From: Sellimonas sp963559135 | Lineage (GTDB): Bacteria; Bacillota; Clostridia; Lachnospirales; Lachnospiraceae | Direction of reading: 5' to 3' | DNA length: 64,000 nucleotides | NCBI GenBank assembly: GCA_963559135.1 | Contig: CAUWJP010000001.1 | Location: 93,284 to 157,283 of the forward strand | In this document: in pieces, positions 8,762 to 18,098 of the stretch | Position numbering within the stretch: position 1 is the stretch's first letter | Layout of the letters: the number at the start of each line of letters is the position of its first letter | The notes under the pieces: model-generated | What the model was told of the DNA's origin: nothing | The model's input: only the letters and a program-made list of their open reading frames with translations | Databases searched by the model: none | Made by a program: the position numbers and the translations under genes

Positions 8762-11700
8762 ATGCTTCAGATTAAACACATACGAAAGGAATACCGGACA
8801 GGAAAGCTGGTGCAGAAAGCGCTTGACGATGTGAGTCTGAATCTTAGGGATAATGAGTTTGTAGCAATTCTCGGGCCGAGCGGTTCCGGAAAGACGACGC
8901 TTTTAAATATTATCGGAGGATTGGATCGGTATGACAGTGGAGACCTGATTATCAATGGTATATCGACAAAGCAGTATAAGGACAGGGACTGGGATTCCTA
9001 TAGAAACCATACGATTGGATTTGTGTTTCAAAGTTACAACTTGATCCCGCATCAGACCATTTTGGCCAATGTGGAGCTGGCTCTTACAATTTCCGGAGTC
9101 GGGAAAGCCGAAAGGCGGGAGCGGGCGCAGAAGGCACTGGAAGAGGTAGGACTGGGCGAACAGGTACACAAAAAGCCGAACCAGCTTTCCGGAGGGCAGA
9201 TGCAGAGGGTTGCGATTGCGCGTGCCCTTGTCAATGATCCGGATATTCTGTTGGCAGATGAGCCGACGGGGGCGCTGGACAGTGCGACGAGTGTTCAGGT
9301 CATGGATCTTTTAAGGGAGGTAGCTAAAGACCGTCTGGTTGTCATGGTTACCCACAACCCAGAGCTGGCAGAGGAATATGCGACCCGGATCGTCAATCTG
9401 AAAGACGGAAAGATCCGATCGGATACTAACCCGTACGAGGTGGATGAAACTGTCTTAAAAAAGCCGGAGCACCAGAATATGGGGAAATCGTCCATGTCGC
9501 TTCTGACCGCGTTATCGCTCAGTTTTAATAACCTGAGAACAAAAAAGGCAAGAACGCTTCTGACCTCTTTTGCAGGTTCGATCGGAATTATCGGAATTGC
9601 ACTGATCCTTGCACTTTCTACAGGAGTCAATCAGTACATCCAGTCGGTGGAAGAGGATACTCTTTCGGAATATCCGCTTGAGATTCAAAGCACTGGAATT
9701 GATATGACCGCCATGCTCGGAGACGGGGTCCGAGAAGAGAAAGAGGATGGCGAGGTGGATGTAATCCAGATGGTCAGTAATATGTTTTCCACCATGGATT
9801 CCAACGACCTCGAATCATTAAAGAAGTATCTGGACAGTGGCGAGAGTGACATTAAAGATTACACCAATGCGGTAGAATATTCTTATTCAGTCTCCCCGCA
9901 GATTTACCGGGAGGACGGAGATTCGATCCGGCAGGTGAATCCGGACAGCTCTTTTGATGCCCTTGGATTTGGATCAGCTTCCGGATCCAACAGTATAATG
10001 TCCTCGATGATGAGTACAGATATGTTTTACGAGATGCCGGAAAATGAAAATCTCTATAAAGGGCAGTACGATGTGAAAGCCGGACGCTGGCCGGAGAAAT
10101 ACAACGAGTGTGTGGTTGTCCTGACGGCAAACGGCGATGTCAGTGATTTTATGCTGTATACACTTGGACTGAGGGATTCTATGGAACTGGATGAAATGAT
10201 CCAACAGTTTATCAATGAAGAAGATATTGAAACACCGGAAAATATGGGAAGTTATACCTATGAAGATTTTATCGGTATTACCTTTAAACTGGTCAACAGT
10301 GCGGATTATTATGTGTATGACAGTCAGTACGGTGTCTGGACAGATAAGTCTGGCAATGAAACTTATATGAAAAATCTTGTAAAAAATGGGGAAGATCTCG
10401 AAGTTGTAGGTGTTGTCCAGCCGGCAGAGGATGCCAGTGCAGTGGCGCTTTCATCAGGAATTGGCTATCCGTCTTCTCTGACCAAACATGTTGTAAAAGA
10501 GGCAGAAGACAGTGAGATTGTTAAACAGCAGGTCGCAAATCCGAATGTGAATATCTTTACCGGGGAGACGTTCGGTGAGACAAACAGTCAGAAGGGGCTG
10601 GATATGAAATCCTTATTTACTGTTAATACGGAGGCGCTGGAAAATGCATTTCATTTCAACAGCGATGCGTTTTCAGGAAATCTCTCCGGGTCAGTAGACT
10701 TTTCCGATCTATTCCAGATAGATGGAAACACACTGGATCTTTCTGGGATGGTGGATCTTTCCGGAATCCAGATTGAGCTTCCTGATACAGGAAGCCTGAA
10801 TCTGAATGATCTGATGGAGGATCTGAACCTTACGGTATCGGCGGACGGGATGACGAAACTGGCGGGGAATCTTATTTCCGGCTATCAGGATTACGCAAAA
10901 GAGCATCCGGAGGCGGATTATTCGGGACTGAGCGAAGATTTTGCAGGGTATTTGAAAAGTACAGATGCACAGGAGATTCTCAAAGAAAATATTCTGGAGA
11001 TCATTGAGTCAAACGGAGATATCACCGCATCAGTTGAGCAGATTCAAAATCTCTTCCGTGAGATTTTAAATGGATATATGGAGTATGCGGCAGAACACGG
11101 GTATACAGATACAGACAGATTTGATGAGTATCTCTTGGAATATCTGCAGACACCGGAGGCGGTAGAGATTATCAACCGGTGGGGCAGCAAGATCTTTGAG
11201 TCTGCGGAGGATATTTCCATTACGACGGAGCAGCTTCAGAAGATTGCCAAGGAGATGGCAGAGGGGTATCTGGATTATGCCGCAAAGAATCAGCTTCCGG
11301 ATCTGACAAAGATGGATGACTATTTTGTGAACTATTTGAATACGGATGCCGGAAAAGAGGTTCTTTCATCCGGAATTACAGAGATGGTGGATATGGAGAG
11401 CCTGCAGTCTCAGCTTGGAACAGCTCTTGAAAGTTATATGAAAGAGGCTATGGGCGCATATACGGGAGCCATTTCGGATGCACTGGAAACCCAGATCAGT
11501 TCTGTTATGAACCAGGTAGTAAGCCAGATGAGCACTGGAATGGAGACGGTGATGCAAAGAGCGATGAATCAGGTGGGAACGAGCCTTCAGGAGGCTATGG
11601 GAAATGCTATGACCATTGATGCGGATGCCTTTGCCAATGCGTTTGAAATGAACATGAGTGAAGAAGAACTGTCCGAGCTGATGATGTCCATGCAGTCTAC

Positions 11701-12334
11701 AGGAGAGACGACCTATGACAGCAATTTAAGAAATCTTGGATATGTAGATTTTGATGTGCCGACAGGCATTGCCATTTATCCGAAGGATTTTGAAAGTAAA
11801 GAAGAAGTTGTAAAGATTCTGGACGGCTACAATGACCAGATGGAGGCACAGGGAAAAGATGAACAGGTTATTACCTATACAGATATGGTTGGTACCCTGA
11901 TGTCTTCTGTGACAGATATAATTGATATTATCAGTTATGTGCTGATCGCCTTTGTGGCAATTTCCCTTGTGGTTTCTTCCATTATGATCGGAGTTATCAC
12001 CTACATCAGCGTGCTGGAGCGGAAAAAGGAAATCGGAATCCTGCGGGCCATCGGAGCTTCTAAGGGGAATATTTCCCAGGTATTCAATGCAGAGACCTTT
12101 ATCATCGGACTCTGTGCCGGACTCATTGGAATCGGACTTTCTCTTCTTCTTCTCATACCGGGCAATGCATTGATCCATCATCTGGCAGATTCGAATGAGG
12201 TCAACGCGGTACTTCATGTAACGCCGGCACTGGTTCTGATTGGGTTAAGTGTCGTGCTTACACTGCTTGGCGGATTGATCCCTTCGAGAAAGGCTGCAAA
12301 GAGTGATCCGGTAACAGCTCTTCGTACTGAATAA
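8762..12334 (+). CDS. MacB-like ABC ATPase-permease with giant extracytoplasmic domain
   Basis: The product has 1190 residues. ATG 8762 follows AAGGAG at 8 bases. An ABC ATPase fills about residues 1-235: Walker A GPSGSGKTT, signature LSGGQMQR, Walker B ILLADEPTG. A first membrane helix lies near 275-300. An outside region of roughly 750 residues follows, then three C-terminal helices of the FtsX/MacB permease type with an ERKKEIGILRAIGAS coupling stretch. MacB itself has an outside domain of only about 200 residues. The middle holds 64-residue repeats (see separate entry). MacB-like pumps extrude peptides or lipid-linked compounds by mechanotransmission. The substrate here is unknown. Confidence 0.85.
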   Translation: MLQIKHIRKEYRTGKLVQKALDDVSLNLRDNEFVAILGPSGSGKTTLLNIIGGLDRYDSGDLIINGISTKQYKDRDWDSYRNHTIGFVFQSYNLIPHQTILANVELALTISGVGKAERRERAQKALEEVGLGEQVHKKPNQLSGGQMQRVAIARALVNDPDILLADEPTGALDSATSVQVMDLLREVAKDRLVVMVTHNPELAEEYATRIVNLKDGKIRSDTNPYEVDETVLKKPEHQNMGKSSMSLLTALSLSFNNLRTKKARTLLTSFAGSIGIIGIALILALSTGVNQYIQSVEEDTLSEYPLEIQSTGIDMTAMLGDGVREEKEDGEVDVIQMVSNMFSTMDSNDLESLKKYLDSGESDIKDYTNAVEYSYSVSPQIYREDGDSIRQVNPDSSFDALGFGSASGSNSIMSSMMSTDMFYEMPENENLYKGQYDVKAGRWPEKYNECVVVLTANGDVSDFMLYTLGLRDSMELDEMIQQFINEEDIETPENMGSYTYEDFIGITFKLVNSADYYVYDSQYGVWTDKSGNETYMKNLVKNGEDLEVVGVVQPAEDASAVALSSGIGYPSSLTKHVVKEAEDSEIVKQQVANPNVNIFTGETFGETNSQKGLDMKSLFTVNTEALENAFHFNSDAFSGNLSGSVDFSDLFQIDGNTLDLSGMVDLSGIQIELPDTGSLNLNDLMEDLNLTVSADGMTKLAGNLISGYQDYAKEHPEADYSGLSEDFAGYLKSTDAQEILKENILEIIESNGDITASVEQIQNLFREILNGYMEYAAEHGYTDTDRFDEYLLEYLQTPEAVEIINRWGSKIFESAEDISITTEQLQKIAKEMAEGYLDYAAKNQLPDLTKMDDYFVNYLNTDAGKEVLSSGITEMVDMESLQSQLGTALESYMKEAMGAYTGAISDALETQISSVMNQVVSQMSTGMETVMQRAMNQVGTSLQEAMGNAMTIDADAFANAFEMNMSEEELSELMMSMQSTGETTYDSNLRNLGYVDFDVPTGIAIYPKDFESKEEVVKILDGYNDQMEAQGKDEQVITYTDMVGTLMSSVTDIIDIISYVLIAFVAISLVVSSIMIGVITYISVLERKKEIGILRAIGASKGNISQVFNAETFIIGLCAGLIGIGLSLLLLIPGNALIHHLADSNEVNAVLHVTPALVLIGLSVVLTLLGGLIPSRKAAKSDPVTALRTE
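10880..11455 (+). repeat. Three tandem 64-residue repeats inside the ABC protein
   Basis: Related segments starting GYQDYAKE, GYMEYAAE and GYLDYAAK begin at bases 10880, 11072 and 11264, exactly 192 bases apart. Each unit continues with an aromatic-rich FxxYL segment and an ITxxxEQ/LQ helix. The copies are diverged in sequence. A weaker fourth copy may follow. They lie at about residues 707-898, in the outside part of the protein. Confidence 0.7.
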
Positions 12335-12337
12335 TAG

Positions 12338-12990
12338 GTTGAACGGGCAAAAAAGGCTATGCAGGAGAAGGATAATGTGATCCGGATCGGGACGTCACCG
12401 ATGACTCCGGCATCTCCTCTTGTGCAGGCGTGGTCCACAATTCAGAAAATTATCCGGATATCAAGCTTCAGATGGTTCCTTATATGAACAGCATGGAGAA
12501 TGCGAGAGAGATTCTGAAAAGCCTGGGGAAGAACATCGATATCGTAGCAGGCATTTTCGATGAAACAATGTTGAAACTTCGGCAGTGCTCCGGACTGGAG
12601 CTCTCCAGACAGCGAATCTGCTGTGCGGTGTCGGTTAATCACAGGCTTGCCCAGAAGGAGCTGCTGACCTTCCAGGATCTGTACGGGGAAAATTTCCTGA
12701 TGATGCATAGGGGATGGAGCAACTATGCGGATGAACTTAGAGAGGATATCTGGAAAAATCACCCTCAGATCCATGTGGTGGATTTTGATATATACAGCCT
12801 CGATATTTTCAACCAGTGTGAAAATAGTAATGACATTTTGATGGCGGTGGAAAACTGGAAAGATGTCCATCCGCTTCTGAAAGTGATCCCGGTAGAATGG
12901 AAATATACGATTCCGTTTGGAATTCTGTATTCTCTGGAACCGACGGATCTGGTAAAGAGATTTTTAAAAGCAATGCAAAAGGCGGTTTAG
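12338..12990 (+). pseudogene. LysR-family regulator remnant, truncated and frameshifted
   Basis: Only the linker and effector-binding part of a LysR regulator remains. From 12338 the frame reads VERAKKAMQEKDNVIRIGTS, the usual end of the LysR linker helix and first strand of the sensor domain. It then breaks at a run of four A (12446-12449). One extra A would join it to the second frame (ENYPDIKLQMVP onward), which runs to 12990. The DNA-binding N-terminus (about 75 residues) is absent, and the remnant begins 3 bases after the ABC stop. A deletion plus a one-base loss explains this. The second frame could start at GTG 12430 but would give no DNA-binding domain. Confidence 0.8.
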
Positions 12991-12992
12991 GC

Positions 12993-14084
12993 ATGAGAAG
13001 ATATAAGACGGAAAAAAATTACCGCACAGGAATGGCTGTGTTTGCGCTTCTGTGCAGTCTGGCTCTGACAGCTTGTCAGGGAACGCTGAATACAGACGGC
13101 AATAGTCAGGAGGAATCCACGAGAGAGTTTTTCGCCATGGATACCTATATGACATTTACCGCATATGGAAATGGTGCTAAGGAGGCGCTGGAAAAGGCGG
13201 AAAAAGAAATTCAGGCACTGGAATCCGAGTGGTCTGTTACCGATGAAGACAGCGAAATTTATGCGGTCAACCACAGTAATGGGAATGTGGTGACGCTCAG
13301 TGAGGAGACAGCAGCTGTTGTCAGCTTTGCTCTGGAAATGGCAAAAGAGACCGATGGAGCACTGGAGCCTACCATTTATCCGGTGCTGACTGCATGGGGA
13401 TTTACAACTGGCGAAAACCGGATTCCGGGAAGTGATGAGATTCAGTCGCTTCTTGGCCGAGTCGGCTACGCAAATGTAGAACTGAATGGGCAGGAAATCC
13501 GTCTGCCGGAAGGAATGGAGCTGGATCTGGGAGCAGTAGGAAAAGGCTATGCCGGTGATCTGACGGCAGAGATTGTAAAAGAGAGCGGAGTAACGTCTGC
13601 CCTTTTAAATATCGGCGGCAATGTTCAGACAGTGGGATCCAGACCGGATGGAAATGACTGGCGGCTTGCCATACGGAGCCCTTACGGAGACGGAGAAGTC
13701 GGCGTGCTGGAAGTGTCGGATTGTGCCGTGGTGACTTCCGGAAATTATGAGCGGTATTTTACCGGAGAGGATGGAAAACGATACGGACACATCATTGATC
13801 CGAAGACCGGATACCCGGTGGATAACGGACTGGCCTCTGTGACGATTGTGACCGAGAAAGGGAAAATGGGAGATGCCCTTTCTACATCTATGTTCGTAAA
13901 GGGGCTGAAAGGTGCGCAGGAATACTGGAAATCTCACGAAGGATTTGACATGATTCTGATGACGGAGGATGGAGAAATCTATCTGACCGAAGGTATTGAG
14001 GACAGCTTTACCTTGACCGATAGCTTCAGTAATATGGAGAAACATATCGTCAGAAGAGAGATGCCGAAGAGGAAAAGAGAATAA
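12993..14084 (+). CDS. apbE: FAD:protein FMN transferase, ApbE lipoprotein
   Basis: The product has 363 residues. It starts 2 bases after the LysR remnant ends. A lipoprotein signal ends in LTAC near residue 22. ApbE marks follow: REFFAMDTYM, AVGKGYAGD, NIGGNVQTVG, GHIIDPKTGYPVDNGLASV and the metal-binding DALSTSMFV. ApbE proteins transfer FMN from FAD to a Thr or Ser of target proteins, often Rnf/Nqr or extracellular flavoproteins, outside the membrane. No Rnf genes or flavinylated target are seen nearby. A terminator follows. Confidence 0.93.
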   Translation: MRRYKTEKNYRTGMAVFALLCSLALTACQGTLNTDGNSQEESTREFFAMDTYMTFTAYGNGAKEALEKAEKEIQALESEWSVTDEDSEIYAVNHSNGNVVTLSEETAAVVSFALEMAKETDGALEPTIYPVLTAWGFTTGENRIPGSDEIQSLLGRVGYANVELNGQEIRLPEGMELDLGAVGKGYAGDLTAEIVKESGVTSALLNIGGNVQTVGSRPDGNDWRLAIRSPYGDGEVGVLEVSDCAVVTSGNYERYFTGEDGKRYGHIIDPKTGYPVDNGLASVTIVTEKGKMGDALSTSMFVKGLKGAQEYWKSHEGFDMILMTEDGEIYLTEGIEDSFTLTDSFSNMEKHIVRREMPKRKRE

Positions 14085-14094
14085 GAACATAGGA

Positions 14095-14134
14095 AGAGTA
14101 CTCTCATGCAAAGTGGATGAAAGTGCTCTTTTTT
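14095..14134 (+). terminator. Terminator after apbE
   Basis: AGAGTACT pairs with AGTGCTCT (one wobble pair) and is followed by TTTTTT, 11 bp past the apbE stop. Confidence 0.75.
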
Positions 14135-14271
14135 GATGTGTAGTAACCCATTTCCTTTTTCATTTCCATATTCCGTATTTAGAAAGGTAAACTTTATTTA
14201 AATGGGAAGAACAGTCGGTTTTACTGGACAGATTCTTTCGGATGTCCTAATAGGTAACAGTTTTTCGTTAA

Positions 14272-14484
14272 TTGTCTAATTTTGTGACAAGAGTTGGAGT
14301 TTGTCCAGTGAAAACTTTATTTGAAGAAGCGAACGACGGAAGAAGAGATGGCGTGTACGAAAAAGTTATGCATGCCATGAAAATGTTAAGAGAACACAAG
14401 CTTCCATTTGGAAGTTCTGTCTGCTACACAAGTGAAAGGGAATTCAAAATCAGCCTGAAGATGAGGAGGCGAAAAATGTTCTGA
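14272..14484 (+). pseudogene. Possible radical SAM gene fragment
   Basis: This is in a 470-bp gap between apbE and the next LysR gene. The frame contains DGVYEKVMHAMKMLREH followed by KLPFGSSVCYTSE, which resembles an internal stretch of radical SAM proteins of anaerobes. The only start is a TTG without a good ribosome site, the CxxxCxxC cluster motif is absent, and the likeness ends about 15 residues before the stop. I read it as a remnant. The match is from memory of the family, so confidence is limited. Confidence 0.4.
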
Positions 14485-14556
14485 CCGATTCTGTGTTGAA
14501 AGACATTTCCATATCAGCTATAATCGTCTCAGCAGGCCAAAGGAAGGAGGGGTAGG

Positions 14557-15447
14557 ATGCTGCTTCGTCAGATGCGGTATTTCGTAAACGTAGTAGAATG
14601 CAACAGCTTTACAGAGGCGGCCGAGAGATGTTATATTTCTCAGTCGGCCATTTCCCAACAGATTCAGGCGTTGGAAAAAGAACTTGGAATTGAATTGATT
14701 CACCGGCAGAACCGCCGGTTTACTCTGACAGCGGCAGGGGAATATTTTTATGCCCACAGCAAAGGAATTCTGGAACAGACTGAGGAACTTATCCGGGGAG
14801 TCAAAAGACTGGGGCTCGATCAAGAGTTGCACCTTCGGATTGGCTATCCCCGCAGTTATAGTGGACTGGAGTTGCACCAGACGGTGTCCGAGTTTTCCGG
14901 TCTATATCCGGAAGTATCTATTAGCATTGTAAATGGAACACACGAAGAACTTTATGAGCTTCTACGGCAGGAAAAAGTGGATCTGATTCTGAATGACCAG
15001 CGACGGGCATTTTCCGAAACCTACGTTAATAAGGAATTGATCCAGTGCATCTGCTGTGCGGAAGTTTCAATTCACAGCGGTCTTGGGGAACGGGGGTTCG
15101 TGACGATGGAAGAACTGCGGCGGCTTCCATGTATTTTGATTTCTTCTAAAGAACAGCAAAGTGAAGAGCAGGAGTACTACCAGAACACACTGGATTTTGG
15201 CGGCAGTTATCTGTTTGCAGAAAATCTGGAAGAAGGCAGGCTTCTTGTTGCCAGCAACCGGGGATTTCTTCCTGTGGAGCAGGCGGGAACCCTTCCTCCA
15301 GAGAGCCCATCTATCCGAAGGCTTCCGGTTTATAAGGATGGGAAGCCATTTCTGCGTAATTATTGTATGTTCTGGAAGAAGGATCGGAGCAGTTATTATA
15401 TGGAAGAGTTTGCAGAGATTCTGACCCGGTTTCTGAAAAAAGCGTAG
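14557..15447 (+). CDS. LysR-family transcriptional regulator
   Basis: The product has 296 residues, the normal LysR length. It has a winged helix-turn-helix at about 1-60 (FTEAAERCYISQSAISQQIQALEKELG) and an effector domain from about 90. AGGAGG precedes the ATG. It is followed directly by the promoter and cobalamin riboswitch of the B12 importer on the same strand. It may control its own gene or the nearby remnants. Nothing ties it to B12. The effector is unknown. Confidence 0.9.
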   Translation: MLLRQMRYFVNVVECNSFTEAAERCYISQSAISQQIQALEKELGIELIHRQNRRFTLTAAGEYFYAHSKGILEQTEELIRGVKRLGLDQELHLRIGYPRSYSGLELHQTVSEFSGLYPEVSISIVNGTHEELYELLRQEKVDLILNDQRRAFSETYVNKELIQCICCAEVSIHSGLGERGFVTMEELRRLPCILISSKEQQSEEQEYYQNTLDFGGSYLFAENLEEGRLLVASNRGFLPVEQAGTLPPESPSIRRLPVYKDGKPFLRNYCMFWKKDRSSYYMEEFAEILTRFLKKA

Positions 15448-15500
15448 AGAAAATGCTCTGATGGGAACTAAGGTTGCAATTTGTGCCGGAGTGTGCTAAA

Positions 15501-15529
15501 TTGGAAAATGTAATATTTCCTGTTAGAAT
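15501..15529 (+). promoter_or_regulatory. Candidate promoter of the riboswitch-importer transcript
   Basis: TTGGAA and TAGAAT are 17 bp apart, about 50 bp before the conserved riboswitch core. A second candidate, TTGCAA-17-TAAATT, lies at 15474-15502. Confidence 0.45.
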
Positions 15530-15574
15530 TGAATAACTTTATCAAGTGAAGAATTCCTTTGTTAAAGAGGATGA

Positions 15575-15740
15575 ATTTTAAAAGGGAACGGAGTGGAAAT
15601 CTCCGGCGATCCGGTCACTGTAAGCAAGGAGTCTGTCCCAATCAATGTCATTGCGGCGTTGCCGTGAGAAGGCCGGGACAGGTGATGAGAGGCAAGCCAG
15701 GAAACCTGCTTGATAGAGAAGATGAAGCTTCCGTGTAAAG
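15575..15740 (+). ncRNA. Cobalamin riboswitch
   Basis: The conserved elements occur in order: AAAGGGAACGGAGTGGAAATC near 15581, GGTCACTGTAAGC near 15612, and the B12 box AAGCCAGGAAACCTGCTT at 15694-15711. The RNA binds adenosyl- or methylcobalamin and shuts off expression when the vitamin is plentiful. It precedes a terminator and a B12-type ABC importer. The B12 box 3' half (AAACCTGCTT) is complementary to the 3' arm of that terminator, so the two structures can exclude each other. Confidence 0.9.
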
Positions 15741-15793
15741 CAGACATCTGAAAATATGGGCGGCGGTTTTACCTGTCCATATGTTTTTGTTGT

Positions 15794-15821
15794 ACCTGCT
15801 TATGAAAAAGCAGGTTTTTTT
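15794..15821 (+). terminator. Riboswitch-controlled terminator
   Basis: ACCTGCTT pairs with AAGCAGGT around a 6-base loop and is followed by TTTTTTT. It stands between the riboswitch and the importer genes, as expected for an OFF switch acting on transcription. Confidence 0.85.
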
Positions 15822-15925
15822 GTTCTGCGAAACGAATCTTCTGGTAAGTAGGAATACGGATCTGATAGTTGATCCAAAGATCCGGCAACAGGAAAGGACA
15901 ATACCGAAAGAAAGAAGGAGAGAAA

Positions 15926-17023
15926 ATGAAACAGAACATGGTGAAAAAGGTACTGGCATGTCTTCTGGCAGCTACGATGACGGTGGGACTTTCCGCCTGC
16001 AAAGGCAGTGACGGAAATAACAGCGGGGATGCGGGCAGGATCAGCTCGGAGCAGGTGAAAAAGGACAATCAGGCCACAGATGACGGTTCGTCTGACAGTA
16101 AAGATACCGTAGAGAGTACGAAAAAAACCGAATATCCTTTGACGATCACTACTTATGGCCGGGATGGGACCGAGTATACGACGACTTACGAGAAGGCGCC
16201 GGAGAAGGTGGCAGCGGTTTATCAGGGATCGGTGGAAACACTACTTGCCCTTGGGCTTGAGGATCGGATTGTCGCGACGGCAGGGCTTGATAATGAGGTG
16301 CCGGATGATCAGAAAGCCGCATTTTCCGAAACAGACTATCTGGACGAATTTACTCCGTCTAAAGAGACGATGACGATGCTGGAGCCGGATATGATTTTTT
16401 CCTGGGTATCTCTGTTTGATGAAGACACCCTCGGAAGCCCGGATGAATGGATTGAAAAAGGGACCAATGTCTATATCAATACGAACACCGCAGTGAAAGA
16501 AGATTCTCTGGAAAATGAATATAACGATATTCTGAACATCGGAAAGATTTTTGATGTTCAGGATCGTGCAGAAGAGATCGTAAACCAGATGAAAGAGACT
16601 GTAGAACATGTAAAAACTCTGACCGAAGTACAGGCAGAAAAGCCGACTGTAATGGTAGTGGAGAGCATGAATGATACCTTTACCAATTATGGTGCGTCAA
16701 GCATTGCAGGGGACATGGTGACCCAGCTTGGTGCCAGCCTTGTAAATCCGGACGCATCCACTGTTGGAAAGGAGGACATTGTAGCGGCAGATCCGGATGT
16801 GATTTTTGTTGTTTATATGCCATATACCGGGGATGATCCGGAAACGGTGAAGCAGGAAAATCTGGATAAAATTCTGGAAGATGAAGCATTTCAGAGCATG
16901 AGTGCCGTGAAAAATGACCGGGTAGTTCCGATTATGTTAAGTGAGATGTATGCAAGTGCAACAAGGACGCAGGACGGGATTGAGACTATCGCCAAAGGCC
17001 TGTATCCGGATCTGAACGAATAG
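15926..17023 (+). CDS. Cobalamin-type ABC transporter substrate-binding lipoprotein
   Basis: The product has 365 residues. AAGGAG lies 5 bases before ATG 15926. The lipoprotein signal ends with LSAC at about residue 25. A low-complexity Asp/Ser/Lys linker follows, then a periplasmic-binding fold of the FecB/BtuF type (PEKVAAVYQGSVETLLALGL; later VAADPDVIFVVYMP). It captures the ligand outside the membrane and hands it to the permease encoded 10 bp downstream. The cobalamin riboswitch upstream argues for cobalamin or a corrinoid rather than iron-siderophore. Confidence 0.88.
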   Translation: MKQNMVKKVLACLLAATMTVGLSACKGSDGNNSGDAGRISSEQVKKDNQATDDGSSDSKDTVESTKKTEYPLTITTYGRDGTEYTTTYEKAPEKVAAVYQGSVETLLALGLEDRIVATAGLDNEVPDDQKAAFSETDYLDEFTPSKETMTMLEPDMIFSWVSLFDEDTLGSPDEWIEKGTNVYINTNTAVKEDSLENEYNDILNIGKIFDVQDRAEEIVNQMKETVEHVKTLTEVQAEKPTVMVVESMNDTFTNYGASSIAGDMVTQLGASLVNPDASTVGKEDIVAADPDVIFVVYMPYTGDDPETVKQENLDKILEDEAFQSMSAVKNDRVVPIMLSEMYASATRTQDGIETIAKGLYPDLNE

Positions 17024-17033
17024 AGGACGAATA

Positions 17034-18098
17034 ATGAAAAGAGGAGCGATGAAAACAAAGACATATGGAATTCTGATTCTTGGGCTGTTTGCAGCTCTAA
17101 TACTGTCACTTTTCACGGCGGTACTGTTTGGAAATGCGGATTTGTCCTTTCAGGATGTGTATCGTGTGATCGGGTATGAGGTCTTTCATACAGAGAATCT
17201 GTCCGCCTACGGTCAGGGAGCTGTCCACGATGTAGTATGGCAGATACGTCTTCCGAGAGTAATGATGGCGGCAGCAGTGGGGATGGGCCTTTCCGTGTGC
17301 GGTGTCGTCATGCAGGCAGTCGTCAAAAATCCCCTGGCGGACCCGTATGTCCTTGGTGTATCCTCTGGGGCTTACCTTGGGGCCGCAGCCTCTATTTTGC
17401 TTGGTATCGGTTCCGTATTCGGAGATCAGGGTATGGGAATTATGGCCTTTTTCGGGGCGCTTGCGGCATCCTTTGGCGTGCTTTTTATTTCCGGGATCGG
17501 AGGACGCGCAGGTGCGGGGAAACTTATTTTGGCCGGAATGGCGGTCAGTACCGTCTGTTCCGCGTTTGCAAATTTTCTGATTTATATTTCCCAGAACCGG
17601 GAAGCAACGTCGCAGATTTCCTACTGGAGTATGGGGAGTCTTGCAGCGGCTGACTGGGACAATGTACCGGTTGTTCTTCCGGTCATGATAGCTGCAACAT
17701 TGATTTTCTGGACCCGGTCCCGGAGATTGAATCTGATGCTTTTGGGGGATGAGACGGCAGTGACCCTTGGGACAGACCTGCATCGGGTGAGGATCGGTTA
17801 TCTGATCCTTTCCTCTTTGATGGTAGGAACGGCAGTCTGTGCGGCAGGAATGATCGGATTTGTCGGATTGATTATCCCGCACGCAGTACGGATGTGTCTG
17901 GGGACAGATCATAAAAGGCTCATCCCGGTCAGCGCACTGACCGGAGCGGTCTTCCTGATTTGGGCGGATGTGGCCTGCAGGGTCATTCTGAACTATGCGG
18001 AACTACCGATCGGAATTTTAGTCTCCCTGATCGGTGCACCATGCTTTATTTATCTAATGGTAAGGAAATCCTATGGATTTGGAGGTGGGGAAGAGTGA
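17034..18098 (+). CDS. FecCD/BtuC-family ABC permease
   Basis: The product has 354 residues and about ten membrane helices. Family marks are RLPRVMMAAAVGMGLSVCG, NPLADPYVLGVSSGA and the ATPase-contacting GFVGLIIPHAVR segment. Two of these permeases form the pore of a type II importer. ATG 17034 follows GAGGA; an ATG five codons later is too close to its own AGGAG. It overlaps the ATPase gene by 4 bases. The riboswitch points to cobalamin as cargo. Confidence 0.92.
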   Translation: MKRGAMKTKTYGILILGLFAALILSLFTAVLFGNADLSFQDVYRVIGYEVFHTENLSAYGQGAVHDVVWQIRLPRVMMAAAVGMGLSVCGVVMQAVVKNPLADPYVLGVSSGAYLGAAASILLGIGSVFGDQGMGIMAFFGALAASFGVLFISGIGGRAGAGKLILAGMAVSTVCSAFANFLIYISQNREATSQISYWSMGSLAAADWDNVPVVLPVMIAATLIFWTRSRRLNLMLLGDETAVTLGTDLHRVRIGYLILSSLMVGTAVCAAGMIGFVGLIIPHAVRMCLGTDHKRLIPVSALTGAVFLIWADVACRVILNYAELPIGILVSLIGAPCFIYLMVRKSYGFGGGEE

